In this document: positions 1-11,790 of the stretch, piece by piece
Layout of the letters: each line of letters starts with the position of its first letter
Position numbering within the stretch: the first letter of the stretch is position 1
Origin: Onchocerca volvulus
Taxonomy: Eukaryota > Nematoda > Chromadorea > Rhabditida > Onchocercidae
Direction: 5' to 3'
Assembly: GCA_000499405.2 (NCBI GenBank)
Contig: HG738138.1
Location: forward strand, 22,647,154-22,711,153
Length of the DNA stretch: 64,000 nt
The notes under the pieces: generated by a model
Databases searched by the model: none
What the model saw: only the letters and a program-made list of their open reading frames with translations
What the model was told of the DNA's origin: nothing
Program-made: the position numbers and the translations under genes

Positions 1-2257
1 TACTCTTGTCTAAATTAACTATTAAAATGCTAAATTATAATACAAACCTGTATTCATATTTATCATCGTTATATTTGTTCGAATAATAGAAGTCACGAGG
101 TGAAGCACTCATTGAAGTTATTGGAAAACGAACTTAGTGATTCAACTTAATAACGGAAAACCGTGAAAAGTGAATTTCTTTTTTCGTCCCTGAATAAAAA
201 GTTCCTTAATTAGAATACTTTGAGAAAGACGTTTCTTCAACGAAAAATATATGTGTCACCGATCAATCAAAGTTTGAAGAAAGACATGGATGGAACCTCG
301 AAACTTCGCAGCGGAATATATGAACAGATAGCTTTTCTAAGTGTAGTATGGGTTGAAAGACAGAAAATAAATTTAAATCTGCCCTTATTTGATTTGCAGA
401 AGATTCAGTATCTATAGAAAATGGAAAAAGGGTGAAATATGAAAGCAATTTTAACACTTTGAACTGTGCAATTTTCCACTAAGCAATCGACAATATATAG
501 AATTATTATCCATCACATATCAAACACAAAATGATAATGAGTGCGAAAAGAAGGTTGGATAAAGAATGCTAACATACTCACTGCGCCTATCTGTGATCTT
601 CAAATTTAGTACTGACGGATCATTCAAAAACAGTTAGTATTGCTCTTTTACAGTAATAAATATTTTGCTAAGTATAATCAGCAGCTTGATTATTGCATCA
701 GCATTTTCTCTTAGGGAAAAAGTCAAATAATGAAAAATTTTCCAGATTCGACAAAAGTAATATCGACCGAGACGTGACCCCACGACCTTAACTGCATGAG
801 AAGAACGCACAACATCACTGAAAACATCGAATAGAGAAATCTGCCCTCTCCCTTACCTGACCCTTCACTCATACAGTTTGGCAAGCATAGCAGACGACAC
901 TACCAATTGATCAAAAACTTTGCCGCCAAAAACTTACTTTAGAGTCGGTTTACCAAACCACAGCATTGCAATATGTGACTTCGATTGCTAAAAACAGGCC
1001 TAGGAATCCGAGTGGTATTTCACTCTCCTGACATAAAATGTGCCACTATAATAGCTATGCTATGAAAAAAAGTATCTCGGAAACTCCACAAATTGATTTG
1101 GTAATTGTATCGGAAAATGAATTGAGAGCAAGAAGTGATTCACTTTGTAAATCAGCGATTCCACCTCACTCGATCAGAAGAATATTTCAAATTTGGTATC
1201 AAAAGAAGACAAAAGATTGAATTTGAAAAGAAGCGTTCATTTTATAGTGTAACTTCAATCTCTGTTCATCACTGACCCTGTCGGGAAAGTAATTTTGCGA
1301 AAGAGACGATTCCTGTTTGAAAAGAGAATTTTATGTTTGACGGAACAGTAGACCTTCGTTACAAACAGTTATCGAAGAATATTCAAGTGAGTTTATCACT
1401 GGATATTCTTTCTTTTGTAGCTCATACAGAACAGTACTGTTCCTTGATTTTCGATTGTTGTGTTGATTCGAATCAACTATTCACTATGTTCGCGTCGGTG
1501 TAACCCCGAACTATGTCGGTTTAAAAACCCGACCTTGGATCCTTATAAAAAACTGCTCTGCTCCAAAATCCGAATCTTTCAAATTCTTTTGGGGCTTCTG
1601 CTCTCGTGATTTTCACCGTTTAACCCTAATTGGTCGACCTGGCTCTTGTTAATCGAAGCATTTTGCATAAACATGATTATAGGTTTGTTAGTTCCATTAA
1701 AACTATCTTCGCTTTTCTTAACTCTAACACTCCTTGTTTACATTAATCACATCTTTCGGATTTTCCGACAAGCCCTATATGCTTTTTCCACTTCTTGACA
1801 AACAATTTTATGAAGTGAAACTAAATGAATAAATCAATGAATCTTGATTTCTTCAAGAGATGGCATGAAACTTTTAGGAACCTAAATCCTACTTTAAAAA
1901 ATCCCAAAAAGTTGCTCAAGAACTTCAGTAAAATGTTCAGTTATAGAAACTCCAATCAATTCCCGACATTCTCAATCCATCTCCTACTTTGTTCTCAAAC
2001 TCTTCCCACATTACAGTGCATTCAAAACTTCCCGGCCCACGAATGCAACAGTCAATCTCATTCAGTTCTTGCAGCACAAAAGCAAAGATGGATTTTCGGT
2101 CTTGAAGCTAAAGTCTGAAGGAGTGAGAAAAGATCTCTTCTCGTTATAGACTGATTAACTGACCAGGGGTTAGAATGAATTCGGCGCTATGTAAATTGAT
2201 TTCATTGGTGTTCTAGCTTTTTGTAATATTAATTTTATCAGTAATAATTGGAAAAGA
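1..2257. other. Intergenic region upstream of SART1, no supported gene
   Basis: Several short open frames occur here (for example 220-417, 1038-1220 and 1825-2118 on the plus strand), but none has a recognisable family motif, a splice-consistent neighbour or homologous wording, so none is called. The stretch from about 750 to 1650 is less AT-rich than the introns and may be promoter or untranscribed spacer for SART1. No tRNA, SL RNA or repeat was recognised by eye. Confidence 0.5.
2228..2241 (+). promoter_or_regulatory. Putative trans-splice acceptor for SART1
   Basis: A T-rich tract ending in TTTTATCAG lies 17 bases before the chosen ATG at 2258. Nematode mRNAs commonly receive a spliced leader at such a site. 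It supports the start codon but was not tested against transcripts. Confidence 0.4.
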
Positions 2258-5200
2258 ATGGGCCGCGATTCACATCATCGTCGAAAACGTAAGACTGGAA
2301 AAGATGACGACTCGTCCGATGAGAACAGACAACGTTCCTTATCCCGAAGTCCAGAGAAAAAGTAAGTCCAAGGATTGTTTCAGTTTTTAAATCTCCAGTC
2401 TAATTCTGAAATTTAGACTAATTTCAACAAATGTTTTAATGGTCAAAGTTTTCTACAGTTTTTTTCTGCATAGATGGTATTATATCATTTTTTTAGATCA
2501 AGACGTGTGGAAAAAGGAAAACGTAAAGAGAAGTCGCCGGGTACTCCCTCATCCAGTAAGAAGTGACGTTTTGATTACATTTAACATTACATTTCATATA
2601 TTCTATTTTCAATTATTTTAATGGTTTCGAAATGTCCATGTGGATTTTTTTTTAAAGGAAATCTTTACATCGTTACTTTCAGTGAGGAAAGTATATCAAT
2701 TGAGGAAACCAATAAGTTACGTGCGTCGCTTGGTCTTGCTCCGCTTGAAATAGACAGTGGATCGAAAGAACAAGAAGTGGAAGGGGGTGAAGGTGTAGAG
2801 AAAATTTATAAAGAAGATGGAATGGAATTCGTGCACAAAAAAGCTGAACATATGGGAGAAAAAAAGAGAGTTGAAGAAATGCGAGAGAAATTGCAGGTTT
2901 GGTTTCTTCATCATAAGTTTTAATTACTTTTAGTAAACTTTTATTTAACTGTCATTACGAATCTTTCTATTCCATAGCACAGGTTGCATGAAAAACTCTT
3001 AAAATCATGCTACACTCAGTAAGTTTAGGTAGCTCGTGATAAACGGAAGTTGTATGAAAAAGTATTGAAAGTGCGGCCCTTAGCGGATTCCGATGAAGAT
3101 GAAGATGCTGCCGCTTGGGTTGCAAAGAATCGTGAACTAGAAGAAGAGCGGAAGCTGGCAGAAGAAAGGGTTTGTTATCTAAATTGCTAAATTACTTGCG
3201 AATAATTGTTCGCTTTTTACTCTTTTTTACAGTTTCCTAATAACTTTAAATGCCATAAAGGCGAAAAATGTAGACGAGTTATAAAAATTCTAGAAAACAA
3301 TATATCGTTGTGAAATGAGTGCCGGAATAGTAATTTCTTTTTCAGGCTAAAATTCTGGATGATATGGACGCGGATTTTGGTGTTAATGCATTAATAAGCG
3401 AGGAGAATAAAGCAAAACAGATCAGAAAAACTAAAAAACGAGAAGTAAAATAATGCTTACAAATATTTTTCGAACATTACAGTGCTTTTATAAAATAGTT
3501 TTATCGTTGACAATAAGTTCACAATTTATATTTTTGCAGCAGAAATCAGATCTCGCTGGTTTAATTGTGGGTCATGCCAAGGAAGATTTCTTGGAGGGCA
3601 ACGAAACGATCTTAGTCCTGGAAGATAAAGGTTAACGTTTCGCGGAACGTATTTTCTGAATACTTTAAATATTTCCAAAAATATTTCTTAATACATTTTA
3701 TTTGAATTATTCAAGTTATATCAGAATATTTAAGGCGTTCTGGATGATGGTGAAGAAATGCTTGTGAATCCGAATTTGGCTGAAATTCACAGGCATCAAA
3801 AAAATGCCGAATTAAGGAAAAAAACGAATCGTTATGAACCTTATGAGGAGGAATTTGATGAATACGGAATGGTTTGTTTTGAAGTTTGAGATATTTTTCA
3901 GATAATTTCAGTAACGGTCATTTTATACCTTATGAATACATTCATTACTAATATTTACATTAACATTTATAATTTATACTAATATTCATAATTTTTAGCC
4001 CAAGGAAAAGGGACTTCTGTCAAAATACGATGAATTGGAAGGGGAAACAAAGAAGACTTTTCGTCTAGGTATGAATTTAATTGAATTCAAGTATTTATCG
4101 TTTACTATTATTCTTTGTGCTTCATATCTATTGTGGGTTCTCAAGTATTTTTATCAGTAGGGACACGCAGTCATTTTGCATACTTGACCCTCAACTGCTG
4201 TGGATCAAACATGGTCATACATATATCCCTCGAAAGAAATTCCGGATGTTTAGCGTCATTCCATAATATCATTTTGCCTCTGACTTGGTTGCTTATAATT
4301 TTGTTCATTTTAATTGTTATTAAGTATAAATGTATTTAAGATGAGGGTGGCGAAGTTGATATCGATAAGGAACGTAAAGAAATGGAAATGCGTAGAAGGC
4401 TATTAATGGCAAACAAGAAACTGGAATCGTTGGAAACATCAAAATACTCGGTGGCCAGTGAATTTTATACTGAGGTTTGAATTAGTAAACATTTTATTCG
4501 CATTACTGATGCAAAAGAGTTGCGTTAACAGTTCTAAAAGTTATTTGAATCATCTGTGAATTGTTTTTATGAAATGAAAATCGAATAAAAAGAAATTGGT
4601 CTGATTTTTTGCAGGAAGAAATGCTATCATTTCGCCGACCGAAATCAAAAAAGGACAAAAAATTGCGTAAGAGAAAAGGAAAAATGTTGAAGGCTGATGA
4701 TCTCATTCCGGATGAGGGTGCATTAGCTGACGATACTGAAAGGTGTATTTAAAAAGAATTTATCGTCAAATTTTTCTATATTATATCATTAGCTGTATTA
4801 GATTATTGTCCAAATTTAAGTAAAATGGAATTTTTTTCTTTGTTTTAAAAAAAAATATTAGCAGCAAGAAATTCAAAAGTGTTGGGATCCAACAGAATAG
4901 TTTATGCTAAAGATTACGGCTCGTAAAAGTCTGTTTCGTCAATTCTTTAATTCTTGACTTGTCTGTTTCTTCAACTTTATTAAATTATTCATTATTAGGG
5001 CGGCTAAGGCAATAAATCGACAGCGCGGCATAGAAGCATTTAGTATTAAAGAGGAAGAAAAAGTCGCAAAAGATAAACCGAATCTGGAGGACGGAGAACT
5101 TGCAGATGAGGACGAGAAAAAGGTTATATTTATGACTTTTATCTGCTTCTTCGTGTTTTATTACCAGTTTGTTCTCCAGCGATTTTTTTTTTTATTAGAT

Positions 5201-7320
5201 TTTACTTTTTAATTTAGGGCAGCTGGCGTTCTGCAGAAACGAGTGCCTTCGTAGATGTACAAAATCTGAATAAATTAGCTAAACAAGTGGAGGAAGAAGA
5301 AGAAAATGATGATGATGATGATGGTACGGTATTCTTTTAGTCGTTTTTTTTTGACTGCATCTCACAAAAATCTGCAATTGACGTCAACTTACTCAGCAGA
5401 TTCTCTTTATTTTAGATCTGATTGGTGGTATGGATTTATCCAATGTTGTGATTGAAGATGACGCTGAGGAAGAATTAACACTGATGTTGGATCGTGCTCG
5501 TAAACTTAAACAGCACGAAGTTAAGAAGGAAAACTCAGAAAGTGATGCTGCATTAAAGGTTATACACTGTATAAAAATTTAAGATTGTTTACGCTTCAGA
5601 TGTTAGCAAATTTTACCAAAGTTTGTATTTTGACATTTTATATGTGCAACAGTTTTCAGGTGCATGAATTGATGAAGATACATTCAGTGAAGGAGGAACC
5701 AATAGATGTAGAAGAAAGAACTGATAAAGATGGTGTTGTTATTGATTCTACAATGGAGTATTGCCGTAATTTAGGTAATTGTTCGTAATATTGTGACTTG
5801 GATTTAGCATAGAATTTGTCAGAAAATTTATCGCATTTGTGGTGAATGAAATTTGAATATTGTTTTTCAAGGTGAGATTCCTACGTACGGCTTGGCTGGT
5901 AACAGGCTGGATGCAGTGGATATTAGAGAATTAAACGAATCGGAGACTGTAAAAACAGAAGTAGATGAGGAACCAGGTGATGATCATTCAACAGCTGAGT
6001 ACGTTTCTTCATTTATAAAATAAATTATTTCTATTTTTCTTGTATTGATATTCTAAAACTATTTCAAATTAACATCAAAAATCTGTATTCATTTGTTATG
6101 TTTTGGTCGTATATTACAGGCAGCATTACAATGGCAGAAGATCGGAACAGGAAATGAAAGGTAAATGGACAGAAACAACTGCGTCAACATCTGTTTATGA
6201 TGACAGGAAGATTAAAAAGATCAGTGATGAAAGTGATGTAAGTTTTTTCTCAGAAGAAATAAGGTTTAAGTTTTATCAGTTTAGGCATTCGATTTATACA
6301 GTATAATTTACATTGGAATCATTTTTTTCAGTTAATTCGTTTGAATTTCAGGATAGCGATGAGGAAGCATACAATGTGTTAGGTGAAGAACGTGATGTAA
6401 CAAAGGGTGTCGCTGCGATGTTAAAATCTGCTGCCGAGAAAGGTTATCTTGATACAGGTAAAGAACGCAAGGTGAAGGGTCCATCGCTGAAACATCTGGA
6501 AAGTAAACGTTTCTCGCAAATTGAAACCAGTCGATAGTATGTTTTTTTTTTTTTTCTTTTGTCTAGAAATTTATTATCTTGTTTTCTTTCTATTATTCAC
6601 CAAATTACATTTTCAAAAAATTCTCTCTGGTATCATATGAATTATTGTATGTAGACTGGGTATTTTCAGCTGTCTCTTTACTCTTTATCTTTTCGTTTTC
6701 ATCATTGTCTCATCCATATTCTTTTAGAGGAATGGAAATCTGATCAACACTTAAATTTGTTTTTTAAGAACATAAAATTTCAGATATAATTTATTTTGCA
6801 GTGATATTGAGGAGAAATATACAAAGAAGCTGGAACGAATGGGAACAACTGGCACCGGTCCAGTACGACCATTTCCAGAAAAAGTGGATTATAAACCAGA
6901 TATACGGATAACATATGTTGATGAACGTGGAAAAGAAATGGAATCAAAAGATGCATTTCGTGTTCTCAGTTGGAAGTTAGTGTGATTGATTTGTGAGTGA
7001 ATGACTAATAAAAACAGTGATAGTTATTACATAATTTTTTAGCAAAAAATTTCGAGCCTTGACAATGCTATCAGCTTTTTTTTTTTTTTTTTTTTTTCAG
7101 ATTCCACGGCAAGGGGCCAGGAAAAAAACAAATTGAGAAGAGACAAGCGAAACAGGAAAAAAAGGAACTGATGAAAAAAATGAATTCCATGGATACACCG
7201 TTAGGGACACTTAACAAACAGTTAAAGAAACAAGAAGCAATGCAAACTCCATATATTATTCTGAGTGGTTCTGGAAGAGATACGGGGTTTGTTTGTTTTT
7301 TAATAGAAGACAAGCAATAG
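2258..7320 (+). CDS. SART1: SART1/Snu66 U4/U6.U5 tri-snRNP-associated protein, multi-exon
   Basis: This is the SART1 (yeast Snu66) splicing factor, a nuclear protein of the U4/U6.U5 tri-snRNP needed for spliceosome activation. Around 18 exons read in phase. The first (2258-2361) starts MGRDSHHRRKRK and is basic and RS-like. The third (2683-2896) carries the family hallmark SIEETNKLRASLGLAPLEI. Exon 3029-3170 gives an acidic then Trp-containing segment. Exon 3541-3632 gives DLAGLIVGHAKEDFLEGNET. Later exons give LLSKYDELEGE (about 4020), GIPTYGL-type wording as EIPTYGLAGNRLDAVDI (about 5880), GVAAMLKSAAEKGYL (about 6410), DIRITYVDERGKEM (about 6900), and the C-terminal FHGKGPGKKQIEKR and TPYIILSGSGR (7100-7280). 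All match the order of metazoan SART1 as I know it. The protein is highly charged with Lys/Glu runs. The end is uncertain: read-through stops at 7320, but a GT at 7288-7290 could splice to 7477 and stop at 7498 instead. Confidence 0.93.
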
Positions 7321-7498
7321 GAAGATCTGGAATTAATTGCTGGATTCAAGATTTATCTTCTTTAAGACAGATTAAAAATACACTATTAAAAAATAATGAT
7401 ATAATTGATGAACGATGAACCTTTATCAATTTTAAATCAAAAATGCTCATTAATTGTAACAAACAGTATTTTGCAGGGCACCTTTGAAAAAGGAATGA

Positions 7499-8863
7499 TG
7501 GTGTTTCCCAGAATTTATGCAGAACTTTTCAAAGAAGTTTGTAATTTTACTTTTAGAAATTCTTATTTAACTCGGAATTTGTTTTACATGGATTTTGATT
7601 TTTTTTTTTGAGAAAATCTTTCATGTCTCTGTTCCAGGGGTAAATTTGGGTAAATTTGCACATTTCCAGTCAGGAAATTTTTAGTTTTTCCTTATTTCTT
7701 TAAGAAAAATTGAGATATTCGTTATGTTCGAGAGTATTAAATTTGTTGGTGTACTGTTCCGCTTCTTTGACCTGTGATTGTAAATTATCGATAAAAATTT
7801 ATAAATTCTTACTGCGTATAACTGGCGAAACAATATTTGTGACAAATGTACGCTATAGTTTGTCACAATAATCAAAAATACGGCAATTATTCCGGAAAAG
7901 AATGAAGACAGCAGGATGCCATAATCAAGAAATAAGAAAAAAGAAGAGTGAAAGCTCTTATTCATTATCAATTTTAGGTCAATCTAAAGCTTATGCGATT
8001 TAGATTTCACATATGGGGATGGATCGTTAACTTTTTTTTTTCCTCTTACGCTTGACTGTTTTCAAAATAAGAATGGAATGAAGGGATGATCAAAAATGTA
8101 TTGATATTTGATGCCCAATATATCTATTTTACTAAGAATGATACAGTATCGGAGGATAGAGTTAAGACTGGAGCAGATATTTGGAATTTTATTTGCAATT
8201 AGGGATGTCATTAACTTCGTAGTTATGGCGCAAGATTTCTGAAATATCTAAATATGTCTCGTTATTAAATTTAATTCGAACAATTTCAATTTATCTTGAA
8301 GCTAAAAATGCAAAATGTGATAGCACCACTATTACTTCTTCGAGGTAACATTCCCTGCTACTTCATATCGTCGATCGAATGATACGATATTTTTACAAAA
8401 CATTAGATTGTTAAATTGCAATTTTGTTTGAGCCAAATATCGCTGCGTTTTCTAATCATTGTCATTTAGTAGTCCTAAAATTATTTAATGGCCCAAAAAT
8501 TCGCATTGCAATGATACTTTCTATTTGCTTAGAGTATGCTGGACTGTTATTGGTGCAGATGAAAATGATTACTGTGAAACGATACGGCTACATACACATT
8601 GTACCTAAAAAAATTCCAGTCTGTTAATTGTGCCACGAAATGAAAAGAAAAACAAGAATAAAAGACTTCAGATAAAGATCTAGAATCTAGGATTCCAAAA
8701 AATGATTTAATTGAAAATCTAAAATACTTCTTTCATATCCTCAAAATTAAACTTTATAAGATGATTTTTCTTAAGAATTATTCCAACCTAATTTCGTTGT
8801 TTTTTAGTATGATATCTGAATGGATACTTTGATATTTCGATAGGAGATAATCTTCGCTACTTA
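7499..8863. other. Convergent intergenic spacer between SART1 and the zinc transporter
   Basis: No gene is supported. The spacer holds the 3' ends of two convergent genes. An undetected last exon of the zinc transporter may lie here on the minus strand, because that gene's last recognised exon ends at a good GTAACT donor near 8928. Confidence 0.5.
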
Positions 8864-9740
8864 TCATATGGAAGCTTTAAATTTTTCTGTTCTATATTTA
8901 GATGGGTAAGATTGGGAGAAAGTTACCTGAACAGTGATAAAATGAATTCCATGCTTGTGTTTTAATTTTTCATTAGCTTCATGCACCACATGATTCGAAT
9001 CGCAACTTTTTTCGGTGTCCAGATGCACCGATATCGCTACTTTATCCATGGTTAGCGACCATACCCGAAGCGAATGTATATCTCGGACGCCTTCAAAATT
9101 CATATTTCTAATTAGGTTATTCCCACAATTATAACCATAAAACTGAATGGAAGAAACCAGTTTCTAATTCTATTTCAGGCTCAATGCCTCAATAATGGAA
9201 TTTGAAATTTGAAACAATGCCCATAATAATTCCATAGGGTACCATAATGATTTCTTACTAGAAGTCATAAAATACCGCCATTGATCGATCATACAAACAA
9301 TGCATTTCCTTTCCTTTTTCTCTTTTACTTTTCTTTTTCTTAACAAATAGGTTAGTAACCCTCAGCATGATTCGAAAAACCTAAGTTGATATGTGAGTAA
9401 GAAAAGGGTACAATTGAGATTAATAAAATTGAAAATCGCCATCCAAAATATGCTATGATTGAGTAAAAAGTACTTTTCTTCATCAATTAAATAACATCGT
9501 TTACTTTTTAATTTTCAACCAAGAAAAAAAAAGTGACGATAATAAAGATAATTTTGATTTTCTTTTTTCAAATTTTTATTCTTCAATTTCTAGTTTTGAA
9601 TTTTTTAAGGAAGATCGAGGCAAACCATCAATAGCACATAGTTCATTGTATAGTTTGTCCACATTGATATGCTTTGGAGATGCTTCCATCAGAATAAGTA
9701 CCGAATCTCGAGCTACCGGAAATGATGTCACCTGAAAATG

Positions 9741-9773
<33 letters not shown>

Positions 9774-11774
9774 CTCTATAATTAGCTTAATCTGAAGATT
9801 CCAAACAAAGATATTAAATCCAAAAAAACGAACCACGACGAGAATTGAAAAAAGAAATGTACAAATCGGATCGGCCAAAGGGTAATCCGTAAATTTAATT
9901 ATTAGTGCAGCCGTTAATACACTCAAAGATTGTAATAAATCACCAAGAACATGAACAAATGCAGCTCGAATATTGATATTATCCTAAAATAATTTTAATA
10001 GCCAAAATATACTAACAAGTCTACTTTTATTAATTGATTGATTCCAATTTATGTTCTTTCGAATCAACTTTTCGAGAAGTTTCTTTTGAAGTTTTTGATG
10101 TATATCCATTGTTCAAATGTGATACTAATGGATTTTAAAAACATAAATTGACGATTTCTGATAATCTTCCAGAATCTATCATTTTTGAGAGACAAATAAA
10201 AAAAATTGCTCTTTTTAAGTAATTACATCTTAAGATTTCAAATTTCATTGAAGCGCAGCTTGGCATTTTGGACTTTGCCATTGTTTATTAATTTATAATT
10301 AAATTATCCTGATGTTATACCTCATTTTAATGAGCGATATTTATGCAAACTATATGATCAAATTTTAACAAAATGGAAGATAATAATTAAATCAAAACAC
10401 TGCATAATTTATTTTATAAAAAATATTTATATGAAATGATGAAATTAACGAATACCAATTTGAACAGATTATGATTATGACTGTTTGGATCCATTGTTTT
10501 AATAATATTTGTATTAGTATCCTGATCTTTCATATCATTCCGATAAATTTTACATATACCTTCCTGAAATGAAAAAATTTTCCTGAATAATTAGCAATCA
10601 ATATTTCTATCTATTTGAATTGAATGTGAGAGAATTAATGATGCTGAAATTGAAGAAGTATTGACCTCTTGATCGATTGGAAATGTTCGTTCACCTCCGT
10701 GATTATGTGACATTCCAAAATGTGAATGTGTTGATTTGCCAAAATGTAAAATGAGGCCCATGATGACATTGAATAGTACACTAATTGCGGCCGTATATAA
10801 CATGACTGTTACATCAACATCGAAATCTTGTTGAATTATACGTTCGATAGCTGCGTATACAAGTATCGCCGTTAGCGCCCAAATCATTATTACACTAAAA
10901 ATCAAAATTTGATCATTTCAAAGTTCATTCATCAAAGATTGATTATCTATTATTCTAATCACTGATATGATCAATACCTCACCTGACCAATGCACCCAAT
11001 ATCTCAGCTCTGTAATATCCAAATGGTAAACGTTTCGTTGGCTTTTTTTGTGCCAATTTAATAGCAGTAATTGAAACACAAAAGCTTAACAAATCAGAAA
11101 TCATATGTCCAGCATCACTCATAAGTGCCAAACTATTAGCGAAATAACCACCCAACAATTCAAGTATGATAAATAATATTGTCACCGCTGATACAGCATA
11201 AAGTGATCGCTCTGCTTTCCTGCAAAATTCATTTAAGTGAAATGAGCAATGTACGATGGCTTTAATATTTTTTAGAAGAAATTATTGAAAATAAGCCAAA
11301 AAAAGTAAAGAAAAGTGAAAAGTTTTCTTTATGTGTTGGATATAAAGTTTTTATACGACTGGTAAATTTATATGTTAGAATTGGACAAGCTTCTTTTATC
11401 TTTCTATTCTTTTTTTTTTCTTTTTTAACTATTAAATCTGTGTTAGTAAAAACAAAAAAATATATATATATATATATTTTGAATCATTTTTTTTTTAAAT
11501 CATAATGGAGAATCAACAGATATTGCAACAGAAATTGATTGATAATTCGTGATTTTATTTTAATTGTGATTTAATACTTGACTTAATGAAGAATTTGCTT
11601 TTTCCAACTTTGCTTAATTAATTTTTTTTAATATTTTAATAAAGATATAAAAACAAACCCAGTATTGCTGCTTTCTTTATTATTCTTATCACAGTAATAT
11701 AATGGCGTACCATCATCAGCACCTTCTATAGTATTTGCGACATTTGGCAATGATTCCGATCGATCTCGAGACAT
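8864..11774 (-). CDS. Cation diffusion facilitator (SLC30/ZnT-type) zinc transporter
   Basis: This is a CDF-family Zn2+/H+ exchanger that moves zinc out of the cytosol, across vesicle or plasma membrane. Exon 1 starts at ATG 11774 (MSRDRSESLPNV), just after a CAG acceptor. Exon 2 (to about 10980) has TM1-TM3 with the first zinc site HxxxD in ALMSDAGHMISD. Exon 3 (10670-10905) has TM4 and a His-rich loop (HSHFGMSHNHGG). Exon 4 (about 10452-10568) continues the cytosolic loop with HNHN. Exon 5 (9833-9983) has the second site HxxxD in AAFVHVLGD and ends ADPICTFLFSILVV. Then come SVLILMEASPKHINV (9640-9732) and the cytosolic C-terminal domain IHSLRVWSLTMDKVAISVH (8930-9082). Both zinc-binding motifs are intact, so it should be functional. 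It resembles ZnT2/3/8 and worm CDF-2/TTM-1; I cannot say which. The 3' end is provisional. Confidence 0.9.
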
Positions 11775-11778
11775 CAAT

Positions 11779-11790
11779 CTGGAATTTCAT
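11779..11790 (-). promoter_or_regulatory. Putative splice or trans-splice acceptor before the zinc transporter ATG
   Basis: On the minus strand GAAATTCCAG is followed after four bases by the ATG at 11774. This could take a spliced leader or join an upstream non-coding exon. Confidence 0.35.

Noticed and set aside
1038..1220. Small plus-strand open frame beginning MCHYNSYAMKK as a possible gene
   Set aside because: No recognisable motif, no splice-consistent partner exons and no support beyond an open frame.
1825..2118. 97-codon open frame upstream of SART1 as a gene
   Set aside because: Composition looks random, there is no family resemblance, and it lies in the expected promoter or 5' region of SART1.
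4081..4339. Hydrophobic overlapping frames that look like small membrane proteins
   Set aside because: They fall inside a SART1 intron and are Phe/Ile/Leu-rich because of T-rich intron sequence.
7681..7971. 96-codon minus-strand hydrophobic frame as a small membrane protein
   Set aside because: Lies in the convergent spacer, is AT-driven in composition and has no motif or acceptor support.
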